Source of the DNA: Terriglobia bacterium
GTDB lineage: Bacteria; Acidobacteriota; Terriglobia; UBA7540
NCBI GenBank assembly: GCA_030040455.1
Contig: JASHTR010000524.1
Span: 1 to 19,203, forward strand
DNA length: 19,203 nt
Direction of reading: 5' to 3'
This document shows, in pieces, positions 1 through 8,134 of this stretch. The position numbers were made by a program, and so were the translations under genes. The first letter of the stretch is position 1, and each line of letters opens with the position of its first letter. A model generated the notes under the pieces. It was not told the origin of the DNA, searched no databases, and saw only the letters and a program-made list of their open reading frames with translations.

Positions 1-142
1 GCTGAAGGGAAACCTCCAGCCGGTCGTGGAGCGCCAGGGTTTGATAGACGGTACGGATTTCGTGATAGCCGTCAGGACGAGGCCAGAGAATCTTCAAGCC
101 CAGATTGATTTTAGCGAATGCTCGGAGCCGGATCGATGGCAT
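1..142 (-). CDS. ispE: 4-diphosphocytidyl-2-C-methyl-D-erythritol kinase, N-terminal part (cut by window edge)
   Basis: The first 47 codons, read leftward from an ATG at 142, contain [11 protein letters not shown] followed by [11 protein letters not shown] and ALHD. This is the characteristic N-terminus of IspE, the GHMP-family kinase that phosphorylates CDP-methylerythritol in the cytoplasmic non-mevalonate (MEP) isoprenoid pathway. There is no internal stop up to the window edge; the rest, including the GHMP ATP-binding loop, lies outside (family length about 280-310 residues). The start lies 11 bp after the stop of the TPR gene, so the two are probably co-transcribed. No strong Shine-Dalgarno sequence is visible before the ATG; the purines at the end of the TPR gene are the nearest candidates. 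The identification rests on sequence motifs and is quite secure despite the short length. Confidence 0.88.
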   Translation of the reverse strand, partial: MPSIRLRAFAKINLGLKILWPRPDGYHEIRTVYQTLALHDRLEVSLQ

Positions 143-153
143 TAAGTCAGATC

Positions 154-2226
154 TTACATCTTCTGCTCTTTGGCAAGACGGCGCTCAAGTTGTGAGAGCT
201 GCTTGCGGAGCTTGGCAGCCTGGGCTGCGCCAAAGTCGGAATCCGGGGAGGTGGGCCATGCCTGAAGCGCGCGCTTCCACTCCGCTGCCGCCCCGGTTTG
301 ATTGCCCATCTTCAGATAGAGATGGCCAAGATGCTCGAGCACAGTGGGATCGTTCGAAAGAAGTTTAGCAGCTTTCTCCAAAGGGGGGCGGGCAAGGTCG
401 TAACGCGCCATCTTGTAGTAAGCCCAGCCCAGACTGTCCAGGTATGCGGCATTGTTCGGCTCAAGCTGCAAGGCCTTCTTAATGTATTCCACGGATTGAT
501 CCAACTCGACGCCGCGGTCCGCCATCATGTAACCGAGATAATTGAAAGCCGCGGAATTCAACGGGTCCGCCGCCAGCACGCTTTTGAACTGGTGCTCCGC
601 CTGGTCGTATTTTTTTTGCCGCTCGTAAACTGACCCCAGGTAGAACTGCGCGGACTCCCGGTCTGACGCTGCCAAACCGGGCTCCAGGAGCATCTTCTCC
701 AGCTCAGCCTGCGCCTCACGGTAACGCTTGGCTTGCGAATAAACCTGGACAATAGCAAGCTCAACCTCCGCGTCATGTCCCCCACTCGCTTTCACCAGAT
801 CGCGGAGCTGGCTCACGGCTTCGTTCACGTGTCCTTGCTCTCCCAGCAGCGTGGCGTGGAGAAGAATCAACGAGCGGCTCTTCGGAAATTTGTTCAGGGC
901 GTTGGTCGCTTCCTGAAAAGCTTCCGGGTGCTTACCTTCAAGTTGCAGCGTCTCCACAATGAGGCCTTCACCTCGCGGGGCCTGTGATTCACCCAGGTCC
1001 ACAATCTGCCGGAAGGCGGCGATGGCCTGATCGTATTTTTCCTGCGAGCGGTAAATCAGCCCCAAACGCTCCAGGAACGTCGCCCGATTGCTGGCATCAT
1101 CCCCTGTGTAGCGACCATTGGGACTCGCGGTCTGGGCCAGGATTTGCTTCAGGATGGCAATAGCCTGGTCGGAATTGCCAAGAGAACTCTGGAGCTGCGC
1201 CTCCTGAAAGGCAACTTCGAGATCGCCGGGCAGCAGATTTCCAGCCTGGGTCAGCTCTTTGCTCGCCGCGTCAAAGTTTCCTGCGGCTTGGTCGATCTGA
1301 GCCAGCCGCAGGTAACTGACTCCATCCTGGGGATTCACCTTCAGGACCTTCTCGAACTCGCTCCGCGCTTCCGTGATCTTCCCGGAGCGCATCAGAGCCT
1401 CCGCATATTTGCGGCGTACATCCACATCTTCAGGATCCATCTCGAGGGCAGCCTTGAAGTTTGTCACCGCCCGCGTGTAATCTCCCGTCTCCGAATAGGC
1501 TAAACCCAGCATCCCAAGCGTCGCGGGACCTCTTTGGGCCTCGGGAATCTTTTCAAGAAATGAGATGGCTTCGGGGTATTGTTCCTGGTCGATGTAGAGC
1601 TTTCCGAGATAGTTCAAGGCGCTGCCGGAATCTGGATTGTTGACGAGAACTTTCTTAAAAGTGGCTTCCGCCTTTTCAGATTGATTGTCCAGCCCGTAGA
1701 GCCGCCCGAGCATGATGGTGGAGCGGGTATCACTCGGATTGATGCGCGTGATGGCTTCATACTCGTGGATTGTCTTTTCGAGGGTCTGCTTCTGGCCTTG
1801 CTGAGACTCATTTTCGCCCAGGTCGTGCAAATAAATACTCGCGAGAAGCTGATGCGCGCCGAGATCGTTGGGATTGGTCTGTAAGACGTGCTGAGCCTCG
1901 CCGAGCGCGTCGTTCGTGCGCCCCGCACGCCAGTAAAGATCGCCAAGCTGCACGTGGAGGAATAGAGAATCGGGATCGTCCGCAATGGCTTGCTTGAATT
2001 CAGAAATGGCCCGGCTCACATAGTCACTGCGATTGTAGATTCCTGCCAGCTCCTCGTACCGGCGCGCGAGCATGAAGTGGTAGTAGGAGCCGGCATGGTC
2101 GGTGGTCTTTGTTGCCGCGCTCCCGTCCGGCGTAGCTTTCACCGCCTGTTGTGAAGCTCCCACGCCTGCGCAGAATAATAAAAAAAGGGTCGCTATGACC
2201 CCCGCACGCCCAACGATTCGCCCCAT
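154..2226 (-). CDS. Secreted or periplasmic tetratricopeptide-repeat (TPR) protein
   Basis: The 690-residue protein starts with a signal peptide (basic MGRIVGR, hydrophobic VIATLFLLF, likely cut near residue 24). The rest is almost entirely TPR units, recognisable by repeated 34-residue periods with patterns such as LGxLYxxxGxxxxA, AxxxPxxxxA and [10 protein letters not shown]. This solenoid is typical of protein-protein scaffolds at the cell envelope; no catalytic domain or membrane anchor after the signal peptide is visible. The C-terminus is basic ([17 protein letters not shown]) and may be a short coiled helix. AAGGA lies 3 bp before the ATG, and a good promoter lies upstream. ispE follows after 11 bp. 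The partner and precise role cannot be deduced; the TPR call itself is firm. Confidence 0.9.
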   Translation of the reverse strand: MGRIVGRAGVIATLFLLFCAGVGASQQAVKATPDGSAATKTTDHAGSYYHFMLARRYEELAGIYNRSDYVSRAISEFKQAIADDPDSLFLHVQLGDLYWRAGRTNDALGEAQHVLQTNPNDLGAHQLLASIYLHDLGENESQQGQKQTLEKTIHEYEAITRINPSDTRSTIMLGRLYGLDNQSEKAEATFKKVLVNNPDSGSALNYLGKLYIDQEQYPEAISFLEKIPEAQRGPATLGMLGLAYSETGDYTRAVTNFKAALEMDPEDVDVRRKYAEALMRSGKITEARSEFEKVLKVNPQDGVSYLRLAQIDQAAGNFDAASKELTQAGNLLPGDLEVAFQEAQLQSSLGNSDQAIAILKQILAQTASPNGRYTGDDASNRATFLERLGLIYRSQEKYDQAIAAFRQIVDLGESQAPRGEGLIVETLQLEGKHPEAFQEATNALNKFPKSRSLILLHATLLGEQGHVNEAVSQLRDLVKASGGHDAEVELAIVQVYSQAKRYREAQAELEKMLLEPGLAASDRESAQFYLGSVYERQKKYDQAEHQFKSVLAADPLNSAAFNYLGYMMADRGVELDQSVEYIKKALQLEPNNAAYLDSLGWAYYKMARYDLARPPLEKAAKLLSNDPTVLEHLGHLYLKMGNQTGAAAEWKRALQAWPTSPDSDFGAAQAAKLRKQLSQLERRLAKEQKM

Positions 2227-2261
2227 CGTTCCTTCTTCCCGAAGCCAGATTTTACAAGCGT

Positions 2262-2291
2262 ATTATCGCACGGCGGGCGGAAGAGCGTCAA
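2262..2291 (-). promoter_or_regulatory. Sigma70-type promoter of the TPR-ispE unit
   Basis: Read on the minus strand, a -35 box TTGACG (2286-2291) is followed by an 18-bp spacer and a -10 box GATAAT (2262-2267) with an upstream TG, giving the extended form TGCGATAAT. Each hexamer matches five of six consensus bases. Transcription would start near 2255, leaving a leader of about 28 nt before the TPR ATG at 2226. The other 200 bp of the 2227-2499 spacer must also hold the divergent M61 promoter, but I see no convincing boxes for it. Confidence 0.6.
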
Positions 2292-2499
2292 AAGATCGCC
2301 GCTCATGGCGCGAAATCTCCGCGGTTCCGTCAAAGTCCGGGGTTACAGAAATGTGGAGTTCTTCATTGCCGCGTCAGGCCAAGATTGGGTAATATCGCAC
2401 ATTCGGCGATTAGCATTCAGCATGGGCGTTGTTGAGCTAAAAACCGCCGGCAAATGAAGAAGCGAGACAAACTTTAAGGTCATCACCACGATTTGAAAG

Positions 2500-4458
2500 A
2501 TGAATAGAGATTTTATTGATGACGGCCATCTGCCGGACTCTCGCCTACGGCTCGCAGGAGGATTTTTGCTTCTCGCGCTGCTGGCAGCGCCATTCCTCGC
2601 CGCGGCGTCCCCGCTCACGCTCGAATATCACCTCCGCCTGCTCGATCCGGCCTCGCACATGATGGAGGTTGAAATTCATGTTGGAAATGTCCGCCAGGCG
2701 TCGTTGGACTTTGTAATGCCGGCATGGGCGCCTGGGCGCTACGCCATCTATAATTTTGCAAAAAACGTGCAGCAGTTCAGGGCCGCGGATGCAGCCGGCC
2801 ACGCGCTCGGCTGGACGAACACGGACAAGCAAACCTGGCGCGTCGATACACATGATGTCAGCGGGTCCATCACGGTGAATTACCGTGTTTTTGCCAATGA
2901 TCTGACCGGAAGTTTTTCGCAATTCGACATAACCCATGCCAACCTGAACGGCGCTGGCGTTTATATGTATGTGGCAGGGCACAAGCGCGACCCCGTCAAG
3001 CTGACGGTTCAGTTGCCCGCCACTTCAGGCGCGCCTTGGAAAACCTTCAGCGGCTTTTCTTTGTCTCCCTCGCAAACTGCCTTCCTCGCTCCCAACTATG
3101 ACCGGCTGATTGACACCCCCATGGAAATCTCGCCTGAAGACCAGGTGACCCAGTTCACGGATCACGGCAAGCTTTTCCGCGTGGTGGTCCATGCCTACGG
3201 CGAGGGCGATGAAAGCCCCGAGCGGTGGACCGCAAGCCTTGCGGGCAGCCTCAAAAAGATCGTGCATGTGGAGATGTCAATGATGCCCTTGCCCGACTTT
3301 CGCGCATACACGTTTCTCTTTCACGTGACGCCTTTCATTACGGAAGGGGACGGGATGGAGCACTTGAACTCGACCGAAATTATCGTGCGCGGCGTTCTGG
3401 GCGATGACACGCTTTCCGAAGCGCTCGAGACCGCGGCGCACGAGTTCTTCCATGTCTGGAACGTCAAACGCCTGCGGCCCAAGGCCCTGGGGCCGTTTGA
3501 CTATACGAAGGAGGATTATACGCGCTCGCTCTGGTTTGCCGAGGGCATCACCCAATATTATTCCTACCTCTTTCTCCTTCGATCGGGCATCTGGAGCCGG
3601 GAGCAATTTCTTCATCGGCTGGCCGATGAAGTCCAGACGCTTCGCCAGGAGCCGGGGCGGAAAATGATGTCCGCTGAAAGCTCCAGCTTTCATGCCTGGT
3701 TTTACGATCGCGCGCCACAAATGCAGGAAACCAACCTCGCCAACACCTCAATTTCCTATTACAACAAAGGCGCCCTCCTTGGAATGCTGCTGGATCTTGC
3801 TCTCCGCGAGCGCACGTCGGGAAGGGAAAGTCTGGACGACGTCCTGCGTCTCATGTATCGAAAGTTCTATCTGGAAGCCCCGGCGGCCACCTATTATCTG
3901 CCTGGCAGGGGGTATTCGGAGCATGATATTCTCGAGGTCTTGGATGAGGTTTCCGATAGCGACTTTTCTTCCTTCTTCAGGCGTTACATTGCGGGGACCG
4001 ATCCGCTGCCATACGATAAGATCCTTTCCGCGGCGGGGTTGGAGCTGAAGATTGGCGTCCGGCCCAACTCGCCACCCTCCCTGGGCGTCCTCACCGAGCC
4101 TGCCGAGACAGGCTTGAGAATCGCCGCTGTCCATCCCGGCAGCCCGGCAGAGCGGGCAGGCCTTAGCCGTGACGACGTCCTGGTTGCGGTGGATCAACTT
4201 TCGTTGGTTGAGGATTCGCTCGGCGACCGGCTCCAAATGTATCCGCCCGGCGCCAAGGTTCCCTTCACGGTCGAACGTTATGGCAAGCGCGAAACCATCT
4301 TCGTGAAGCTTGGCCCTCCGATTGCCAACGAATATGATATTGAGGAAGTCCCTCTCGCAACCTCTGAAGAAGAGCGGATCCGGGAAGGCTGGCTTGGCAC
4401 CACCAGTGCCGCGTCACACGCTGCCAGTGGCGCGTTTACGAAACAGGTATACAAATAA
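2500..4458 (+). CDS. Secreted M61-family metallopeptidase with PDZ domain
   Basis: The 652-residue protein has an N-terminal signal peptide (hydrophobic stretch around residues 19-35, ending AAA-S). An N-terminal beta-rich M61 domain follows. The gluzincin zinc site is HEFFH at residues 314-318 (E315 catalytic) in the family-typical context HEFFHVWNVKRLRP, with the third zinc ligand E348 in LWFAEGITQYY. A PDZ domain near the C-terminus (about residues 520-610) includes LRIAAVHPGSPAERAGL. M61 enzymes (glycyl aminopeptidase type) trim peptides, here presumably outside the cytoplasm. All expected active-site residues are present and the length is normal. It is transcribed alone, divergently from the TPR gene. 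The ATG at 2500 has only a weak upstream AAGG 20 bp away, so the exact start is less certain than the function. Confidence 0.93.
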   Translation: MNRDFIDDGHLPDSRLRLAGGFLLLALLAAPFLAAASPLTLEYHLRLLDPASHMMEVEIHVGNVRQASLDFVMPAWAPGRYAIYNFAKNVQQFRAADAAGHALGWTNTDKQTWRVDTHDVSGSITVNYRVFANDLTGSFSQFDITHANLNGAGVYMYVAGHKRDPVKLTVQLPATSGAPWKTFSGFSLSPSQTAFLAPNYDRLIDTPMEISPEDQVTQFTDHGKLFRVVVHAYGEGDESPERWTASLAGSLKKIVHVEMSMMPLPDFRAYTFLFHVTPFITEGDGMEHLNSTEIIVRGVLGDDTLSEALETAAHEFFHVWNVKRLRPKALGPFDYTKEDYTRSLWFAEGITQYYSYLFLLRSGIWSREQFLHRLADEVQTLRQEPGRKMMSAESSSFHAWFYDRAPQMQETNLANTSISYYNKGALLGMLLDLALRERTSGRESLDDVLRLMYRKFYLEAPAATYYLPGRGYSEHDILEVLDEVSDSDFSSFFRRYIAGTDPLPYDKILSAAGLELKIGVRPNSPPSLGVLTEPAETGLRIAAVHPGSPAERAGLSRDDVLVAVDQLSLVEDSLGDRLQMYPPGAKVPFTVERYGKRETIFVKLGPPIANEYDIEEVPLATSEEERIREGWLGTTSAASHAASGAFTKQVYK

Positions 4459-4557
4459 CCTGGGCATCATCCATCTCCGCCATTTGGCATGGGCGCAATT
4501 CTGAGCGTTGGAGACATCAGTGATACCGTTCGCGTCCCGCCCGATTGCGATCTGATT

Positions 4558-4767
4558 TTGTAGCGCAGGGTTCGCCTTTTAACCCCTTCGCGTAGCTCAG
4601 GGCAGGCTCTGCGGCTTTTCAAAAAGAACCTGGAAAAGCCGCAACGCTGAAAGACGAGCGTTGCGCTACGGAAGCAACGTAACGCAGACCTCTGTTCTGA
4701 GGTCTGCAGCCCTTCGTGCGGATTTATCACAAACCGCGGACCTTAAAAACGCAGGTCTGCGCTACAA
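4558..4767. repeat. 210-bp palindromic intergenic element with 11-bp terminal inverted repeats
   Basis: The gene-free stretch 4459-4830 is dominated by this element. It begins with TTGTAGCGCAG (4558-4568) and ends with the exact reverse complement CTGCGCTACAA (4757-4767). Inside are three perfect hairpins: GCGGCTTTTC (4611-4620) with 4633-4642, GCAACGCT (4641-4648) with 4657-4664, and GCAGACCTC (4684-4692) with 4699-4707. A fourth, imperfect one lies at 4735-4760 (GCGGACCT with AGGTCTGC). The GCGCTAC end motif also recurs at 4663-4669. There is no coding potential and no obvious target-site duplication. It resembles a cluster of REP-like or MITE-like units. The flanks 4459-4557 and 4768-4830 hold nothing else I can identify. 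Confidence 0.75.
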
Positions 4768-4830
4768 CTGCATGACCAAAGTCACGTACAAGCAGCGGGC
4801 GGTCGAAAATCCAAAATCGGAAGGGCGCCC

Positions 4831-5172
4831 CTACAGCTCCTCTGCCCGGGTCTTGAGGACGGTCCCGATCGCAGCGACCAGCCGGTTCCAGCTATCTATT
4901 TCTTCTCGCAGCCGATTTCGCCCGGCCGCCGTGAGCTCGTAATACTTCGCACGCTGATTATTTTCGGAAATGCCCCACGTTGCCTTCAATAAGCCCTTGC
5001 GAACCAGCCGGAACAAAGCCGGATACAGCGCTCCTTGCTCGATCACCAAAGCCCCTTTTGAAATCTGTCCAATCCGCAGTAGGACTCCGTAGCCGTGCTG
5101 AGGCCTCAGCGAAACTGCCTTAAGGATCAGAAGATCAAGCGTGCCGGGAAGGATTTGAGCGCGGTTATCCAT
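4831..5172 (-). CDS. PadR-family transcriptional regulator (acidobacterial type)
   Basis: The 113-residue protein is a full-length winged-helix PadR regulator. LPGTLDLLILKAVSL and HGYGVLLRI form the first helices, EQGALYPALFRLVRKGLL is the recognition helix and wing region, and ENNQRAKYYELTAAG is the wing end before the C-terminal dimerisation helix. This spelling matches the Acidobacteria-specific PadR subfamily that usually sits beside FtsX/MacB-like permeases. No such permease is adjacent here; the only close neighbour is the divergent M16 pair, so control of that pair and of itself is the natural inference. The start is fixed by a very strong Shine-Dalgarno AGGAGGTG just before the ATG. 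PadR proteins are generally repressors released by a small ligand; the ligand is unknown here. Confidence 0.93.
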   Translation of the reverse strand: MDNRAQILPGTLDLLILKAVSLRPQHGYGVLLRIGQISKGALVIEQGALYPALFRLVRKGLLKATWGISENNQRAKYYELTAAGRNRLREEIDSWNRLVAAIGTVLKTRAEEL

Positions 5173-5194
5173 ATCACCTCCTAATATATTCAGG

Positions 5195-5224
5195 ACTATA
5201 CGCCGCGCTCTTGGAGGCTGTCAA
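5195..5224 (-). promoter_or_regulatory. Promoter of the PadR gene
   Basis: On the minus strand, TTGACA (5219-5224, perfect -35) is followed by an 18-bp spacer and TATAGT (5195-5200, five of six -10 bases). Transcription would start near 5188. The 8-bp palindrome AATATATT (5183-5190), flanked by TCCT and AGGA in opposite orientation, covers this start point and ends beside the Shine-Dalgarno. It is a candidate autoregulatory PadR operator. Confidence 0.65.
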
Positions 5225-5237
5225 GCCGGTCTTGACA
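5219..5237. promoter_or_regulatory. Palindrome joining the two divergent -35 boxes
   Basis: TGTCAAG (5219-5225), spacer CCGGT, and CTTGACA (5231-5237) form a perfect 7-bp inverted repeat. Each arm contains the -35 box of one of the two divergent promoters, so one bound protein would cover both. It may be an operator, or merely a by-product of two good back-to-back -35 boxes. Confidence 0.5.
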
Positions 5238-5260
5238 ACCTCATTCAGCAACCTCATAGT
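5232..5260 (+). promoter_or_regulatory. Promoter of the M16 peptidase operon
   Basis: TTGACA (5232-5237) is a perfect -35 box, followed by the optimal 17-bp spacer and CATAGT (5255-5260, four of six -10 bases). A start of transcription near 5267 would give a leader of about 15 nt that just contains the GGAGG (5273-5277) before the ATG at 5282. The boxes lie back to back with the PadR promoter. Confidence 0.6.
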
Positions 5261-5281
5261 GAATGCACTGCCGGAGGATGC

Positions 5282-6670
5282 ATGAAGCGAGGGGTCATAA
5301 TATGTCTACTTGTGGGCCTCTGCAGGGCCGCGTTTCCCTCCGCGCCCTCCGCAGCAGTCGAATGGCAAGTCCCGGTGGCTGAAAAAATTCTCTCCAACGG
5401 CCTTCGGGTGGTGGTTTCCGAGGACAGGGCCGCGCCCACCGTCGGCGTCTGTGTTACCTACGGCATCGGATTCCGGCTTGAGCCGCGCGGCCGCACCGGC
5501 TTCGCCCATCTTTTTGAACATATGATGTTTGAAGGTACCCCGGCGGCTCCCAAGGGTGTTTTCGATCGCGTCATTGAAAACGGCGGGGGCACGGACAACG
5601 CCGACACGCGTTTCGACTTTACCGAATACTTCGAAACCGCGCCGATTTCCACGCTCGAGCCTGTGCTATGGCTGGAGGCGGATCGGATGCGCGGGCTGGC
5701 CTTCTCCGACGAGACGCTGGAGAATCAACGAAAAGTGGTGGAAGAGGAAGTGCGCCGAAACATCCTGAACCAGCCCTACGGCGGGTTTTACTGGCTTGAC
5801 TTAATGCAAAGATCCTTTGACAAGTATCCCAACTCTCATAATTTTTACGGCGACTTCCACGATCTTGACGCCGCATCGCTCCATGACGTGGAGCGCTTCT
5901 TTAATGAGTATTACGCCCCCAACAACGCCGTGCTCACCGTGGTGGGCGACGCCTCGCCGGAAGAAGTTTTCGAGAAGGTGGAAAAGTATTTCGGCGCCAT
6001 CCCCCGGCGCGAGGTTCCACCCCCTCCCGATGTTTCCGAGCTGCCACAGACCGCGGAACGTCAATTTACAGAGACCGACAAGCTGGCGCGCGTCCCTGCG
6101 CTCGCTATCGGCTACCGAATGCCTCCGCCCAACTCGGCCGATTCAATGGTTGGGGCCGTGGTGGGAGAAATTCTTCATAACGGCCAGGCCTCGAGGCTCT
6201 ACCAAGCGCTGGTGAAGGAAAAAAAAGTGGCGCTTGAAGTGGATGGTGGCGCGAACTGGCCGCTGGGCAGCCCTTATGCCTACGGCGGACCTTCGCTGAT
6301 GACTTCTCTTATCTTCTACCCTCCCACGGTGACGGTGAAGCAGGTTTTAAGCGACTACCAAGAGGTCATTGACGATCTTGCCGCTCGCGGCGTGCCGGAA
6401 GCTGAGCTTAACCGCGTGGGCGCCAAAATGCGGTCAGACTGGTACGCGCAACTGGAAACGCCAGGGTCGCGCGCATCTATCCTGGGGCAATTGACGCTGT
6501 TTAACGGCAACCCCGAGTGCGTGAATCAGATTCCGGAAGAAATTTCCCACGTCAGCTCCTCGCAAATTCAGGCCTTTGTCCGGCGTTATCTCGTAGCTTC
6601 CAACCGCACGGTTATCGCTCGTGTTCCTAGCCATGCTGAGAGCGGGGGCAGGGAAGGGAAAGGCCGATGA
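5282..6670 (+). CDS. M16-family zinc peptidase, catalytic subunit
   Basis: The 462-residue secreted protein has a short signal peptide (KRGVIICLLVGLCRAAF). The inverted zinc motif HxxEH is present as HLFEH at residues 76-80, with the downstream glutamate cluster EEE at 154-156 providing the third ligand, so this chain should be catalytic. In the C-terminal M16 domain the usual Arg/Tyr substrate-binding pair (RxxxGxxY) is absent: the equivalent stretch VKEKKVALE has K312 and E319. In heterodimeric bacterial M16B peptidases that pair is supplied by the partner, and the next gene encodes a protein that has it. The start has GGAGG 4 bp upstream. The stop overlaps the next gene's start (ATGA), so the two are translationally coupled. 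The substrate is likely peptides in the periplasm (inference). Confidence 0.93.
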   Translation: MKRGVIICLLVGLCRAAFPSAPSAAVEWQVPVAEKILSNGLRVVVSEDRAAPTVGVCVTYGIGFRLEPRGRTGFAHLFEHMMFEGTPAAPKGVFDRVIENGGGTDNADTRFDFTEYFETAPISTLEPVLWLEADRMRGLAFSDETLENQRKVVEEEVRRNILNQPYGGFYWLDLMQRSFDKYPNSHNFYGDFHDLDAASLHDVERFFNEYYAPNNAVLTVVGDASPEEVFEKVEKYFGAIPRREVPPPPDVSELPQTAERQFTETDKLARVPALAIGYRMPPPNSADSMVGAVVGEILHNGQASRLYQALVKEKKVALEVDGGANWPLGSPYAYGGPSLMTSLIFYPPTVTVKQVLSDYQEVIDDLAARGVPEAELNRVGAKMRSDWYAQLETPGSRASILGQLTLFNGNPECVNQIPEEISHVSSSQIQAFVRRYLVASNRTVIARVPSHAESGGREGKGR

Positions 6671-8082
6671 AAACCTTGCTTGTCGTTTTAATGCTGATGC
6701 TTGGCCTCGCGGCAGGTACGTTGCCGTCCGCCACGCAACAGCCTGCGTCATTGCCCCTCCCTCCCTACGGTCCCATCGTTCCTTTTCACCCACCGGAGGT
6801 GATGGTCAAGAAGCTTGCGAACGGACTCACGCTGTGGCTTGCACCACGCGCAGGGTTTCCAAAAGTCAGTTTCGCGGTTGCCGTGCGAGGAGGGATGTCG
6901 GCGGACCCGAAGGAGCTGCCGGGGCTTTCCTACCTTCTGCTCGATACCATCGATCAGGGGACAAAGGTCCGCTCCGCCCGGCAGGTTGCCGATGCTTTTC
7001 AGGCCGCGGGTGGCGACCTCTATGGAAACCCGCTGGCGGATTCCGACCTGCTCACCGTCAGCGTTCTGGCGTCCAAAATCAGGCCGGCGCTTTTGGTTCT
7101 GGCTGACGTACTCCAGAACGCATCGTTTCCTGATTCGCAGGTCGCCCTCGCCAAGCGAAACGAGGAGGACGCGCTCGCGGCCCGCGAAGCCGATCCGTCA
7201 TTCCTTGCCAGCCGGACTCTCGCCAAAGCCATTTTTGGAAATCACCCCTATAGCGTGATCGCGCAAACTCAGGCCTCAATACTCCGGGCGACTCCCTCAG
7301 AAGTTCGCGAGCAATATGAAAGGGAATTCCGACCGGGCGCCGCCGTTCTGGTTGCCGTGGGCGATTTCGATCCCATCCGCTTTACGAAAACCGCTCAAGA
7401 GTTGTTGGGAAGTTGGCACGGCACGGGAACGACAACTTTGCCGGCGGTCAAGCCTCCTCCCAACCAAAGCGATCACACCGTGTTTTTGATTTCGCGGCCG
7501 GGCTCCGTGCAGACCGTCTTCATGCTCGGAAGCCGATGCCCCACGGAGCGCGATCGTGATTTTGAGGCCGCCGAAATCGCCAACGCCGTTTACGGAGGGA
7601 TGTACGGCTCGCTGTTGTTCAAAGAAATCCGCGAGGCGAAAGGCTACAGCTATTCGCCACGCTCGCGGCTGAACCTGCGACGGGAGGCGGGAGTGCTTGA
7701 AACGACGCTTTCTGTCCGGAATCCGGTCACCGGCGCCTCACTGGCCGACGTCCTGCGCCTTCTCGACCGCATCGCTTCCAGCGCGCCCTCCTCCCAGCAA
7801 TTGTTCCGCGCCAAGCGATTTCTGGCGGGCACGCGCGCTATCCGCTATCAGCGTCAGGCGGCTGTTGCGCAGAAACTTGCTTCGCTCTGGATTAACGGGT
7901 CGCCGCCGGATGAGATCGGGCAGGAAAACAAAAAACTCCAGCAGGTTACCGCGAGCGAAGTGGAAGCTGCAGGCGCAAGATATTTTTCGGCCCGGTACCA
8001 GACGATTGTAGCCGTGGGCGATGAAAAGGTCATGCGGCAGCAGCTTGCGCCTTTGGGCATCCCACTGAAGAGTGCGCCGTAA
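6667..8082 (+). CDS. M16-family peptidase homologue, non-catalytic partner subunit
   Basis: The 471-residue protein has a signal peptide (residues 1-20, MKTLLVVLMLMLGLAAG). Both M16 halves can be followed, for example VKKLANGLTLWL in the first and a long C-terminal domain with GSLLFKEIREAKGYSYSPRS. The zinc motif is lost: where HxxEH is expected the sequence is GLSYLLLDTI (about residues 86-95), so the chain cannot bind zinc in the standard way. The substrate-binding pair is kept as R322 and Y329. It is therefore expected to pair with the product of the upstream gene, whose motif pattern is the reverse. The ATG lies inside the upstream stop (ATGA overlap). Length is normal for M16B subunits and there is no frameshift. 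Confidence 0.9.
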   Translation: MKTLLVVLMLMLGLAAGTLPSATQQPASLPLPPYGPIVPFHPPEVMVKKLANGLTLWLAPRAGFPKVSFAVAVRGGMSADPKELPGLSYLLLDTIDQGTKVRSARQVADAFQAAGGDLYGNPLADSDLLTVSVLASKIRPALLVLADVLQNASFPDSQVALAKRNEEDALAAREADPSFLASRTLAKAIFGNHPYSVIAQTQASILRATPSEVREQYEREFRPGAAVLVAVGDFDPIRFTKTAQELLGSWHGTGTTTLPAVKPPPNQSDHTVFLISRPGSVQTVFMLGSRCPTERDRDFEAAEIANAVYGGMYGSLLFKEIREAKGYSYSPRSRLNLRREAGVLETTLSVRNPVTGASLADVLRLLDRIASSAPSSQQLFRAKRFLAGTRAIRYQRQAAVAQKLASLWINGSPPDEIGQENKKLQQVTASEVEAAGARYFSARYQTIVAVGDEKVMRQQLAPLGIPLKSAP

Positions 8083-8100
8083 CACCCATAAAATGGGTGT
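8082..8100 (+). terminator. Hairpin at the end of the M16 operon
   Basis: ACACCCA (8082-8088), loop TAAAA, TGGGTGT (8094-8100) is a perfect 7-bp stem beginning on the last base of the stop codon. No T-tract follows, so it may be a weak terminator or an mRNA-stabilising hairpin rather than a classical intrinsic terminator. Confidence 0.4.
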
Positions 8101-8134
8101 GAAGGCAACGCCGAATCTGATAACTTAGTCTTGA

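Noticed and set aside
4800..4811. 12-bp CGGTCGAAAATC shared with 13348-13359
   Set aside because: Both copies lie in repeat-like spacer, but 12 bp without extended similarity is too little to claim a repeat family.
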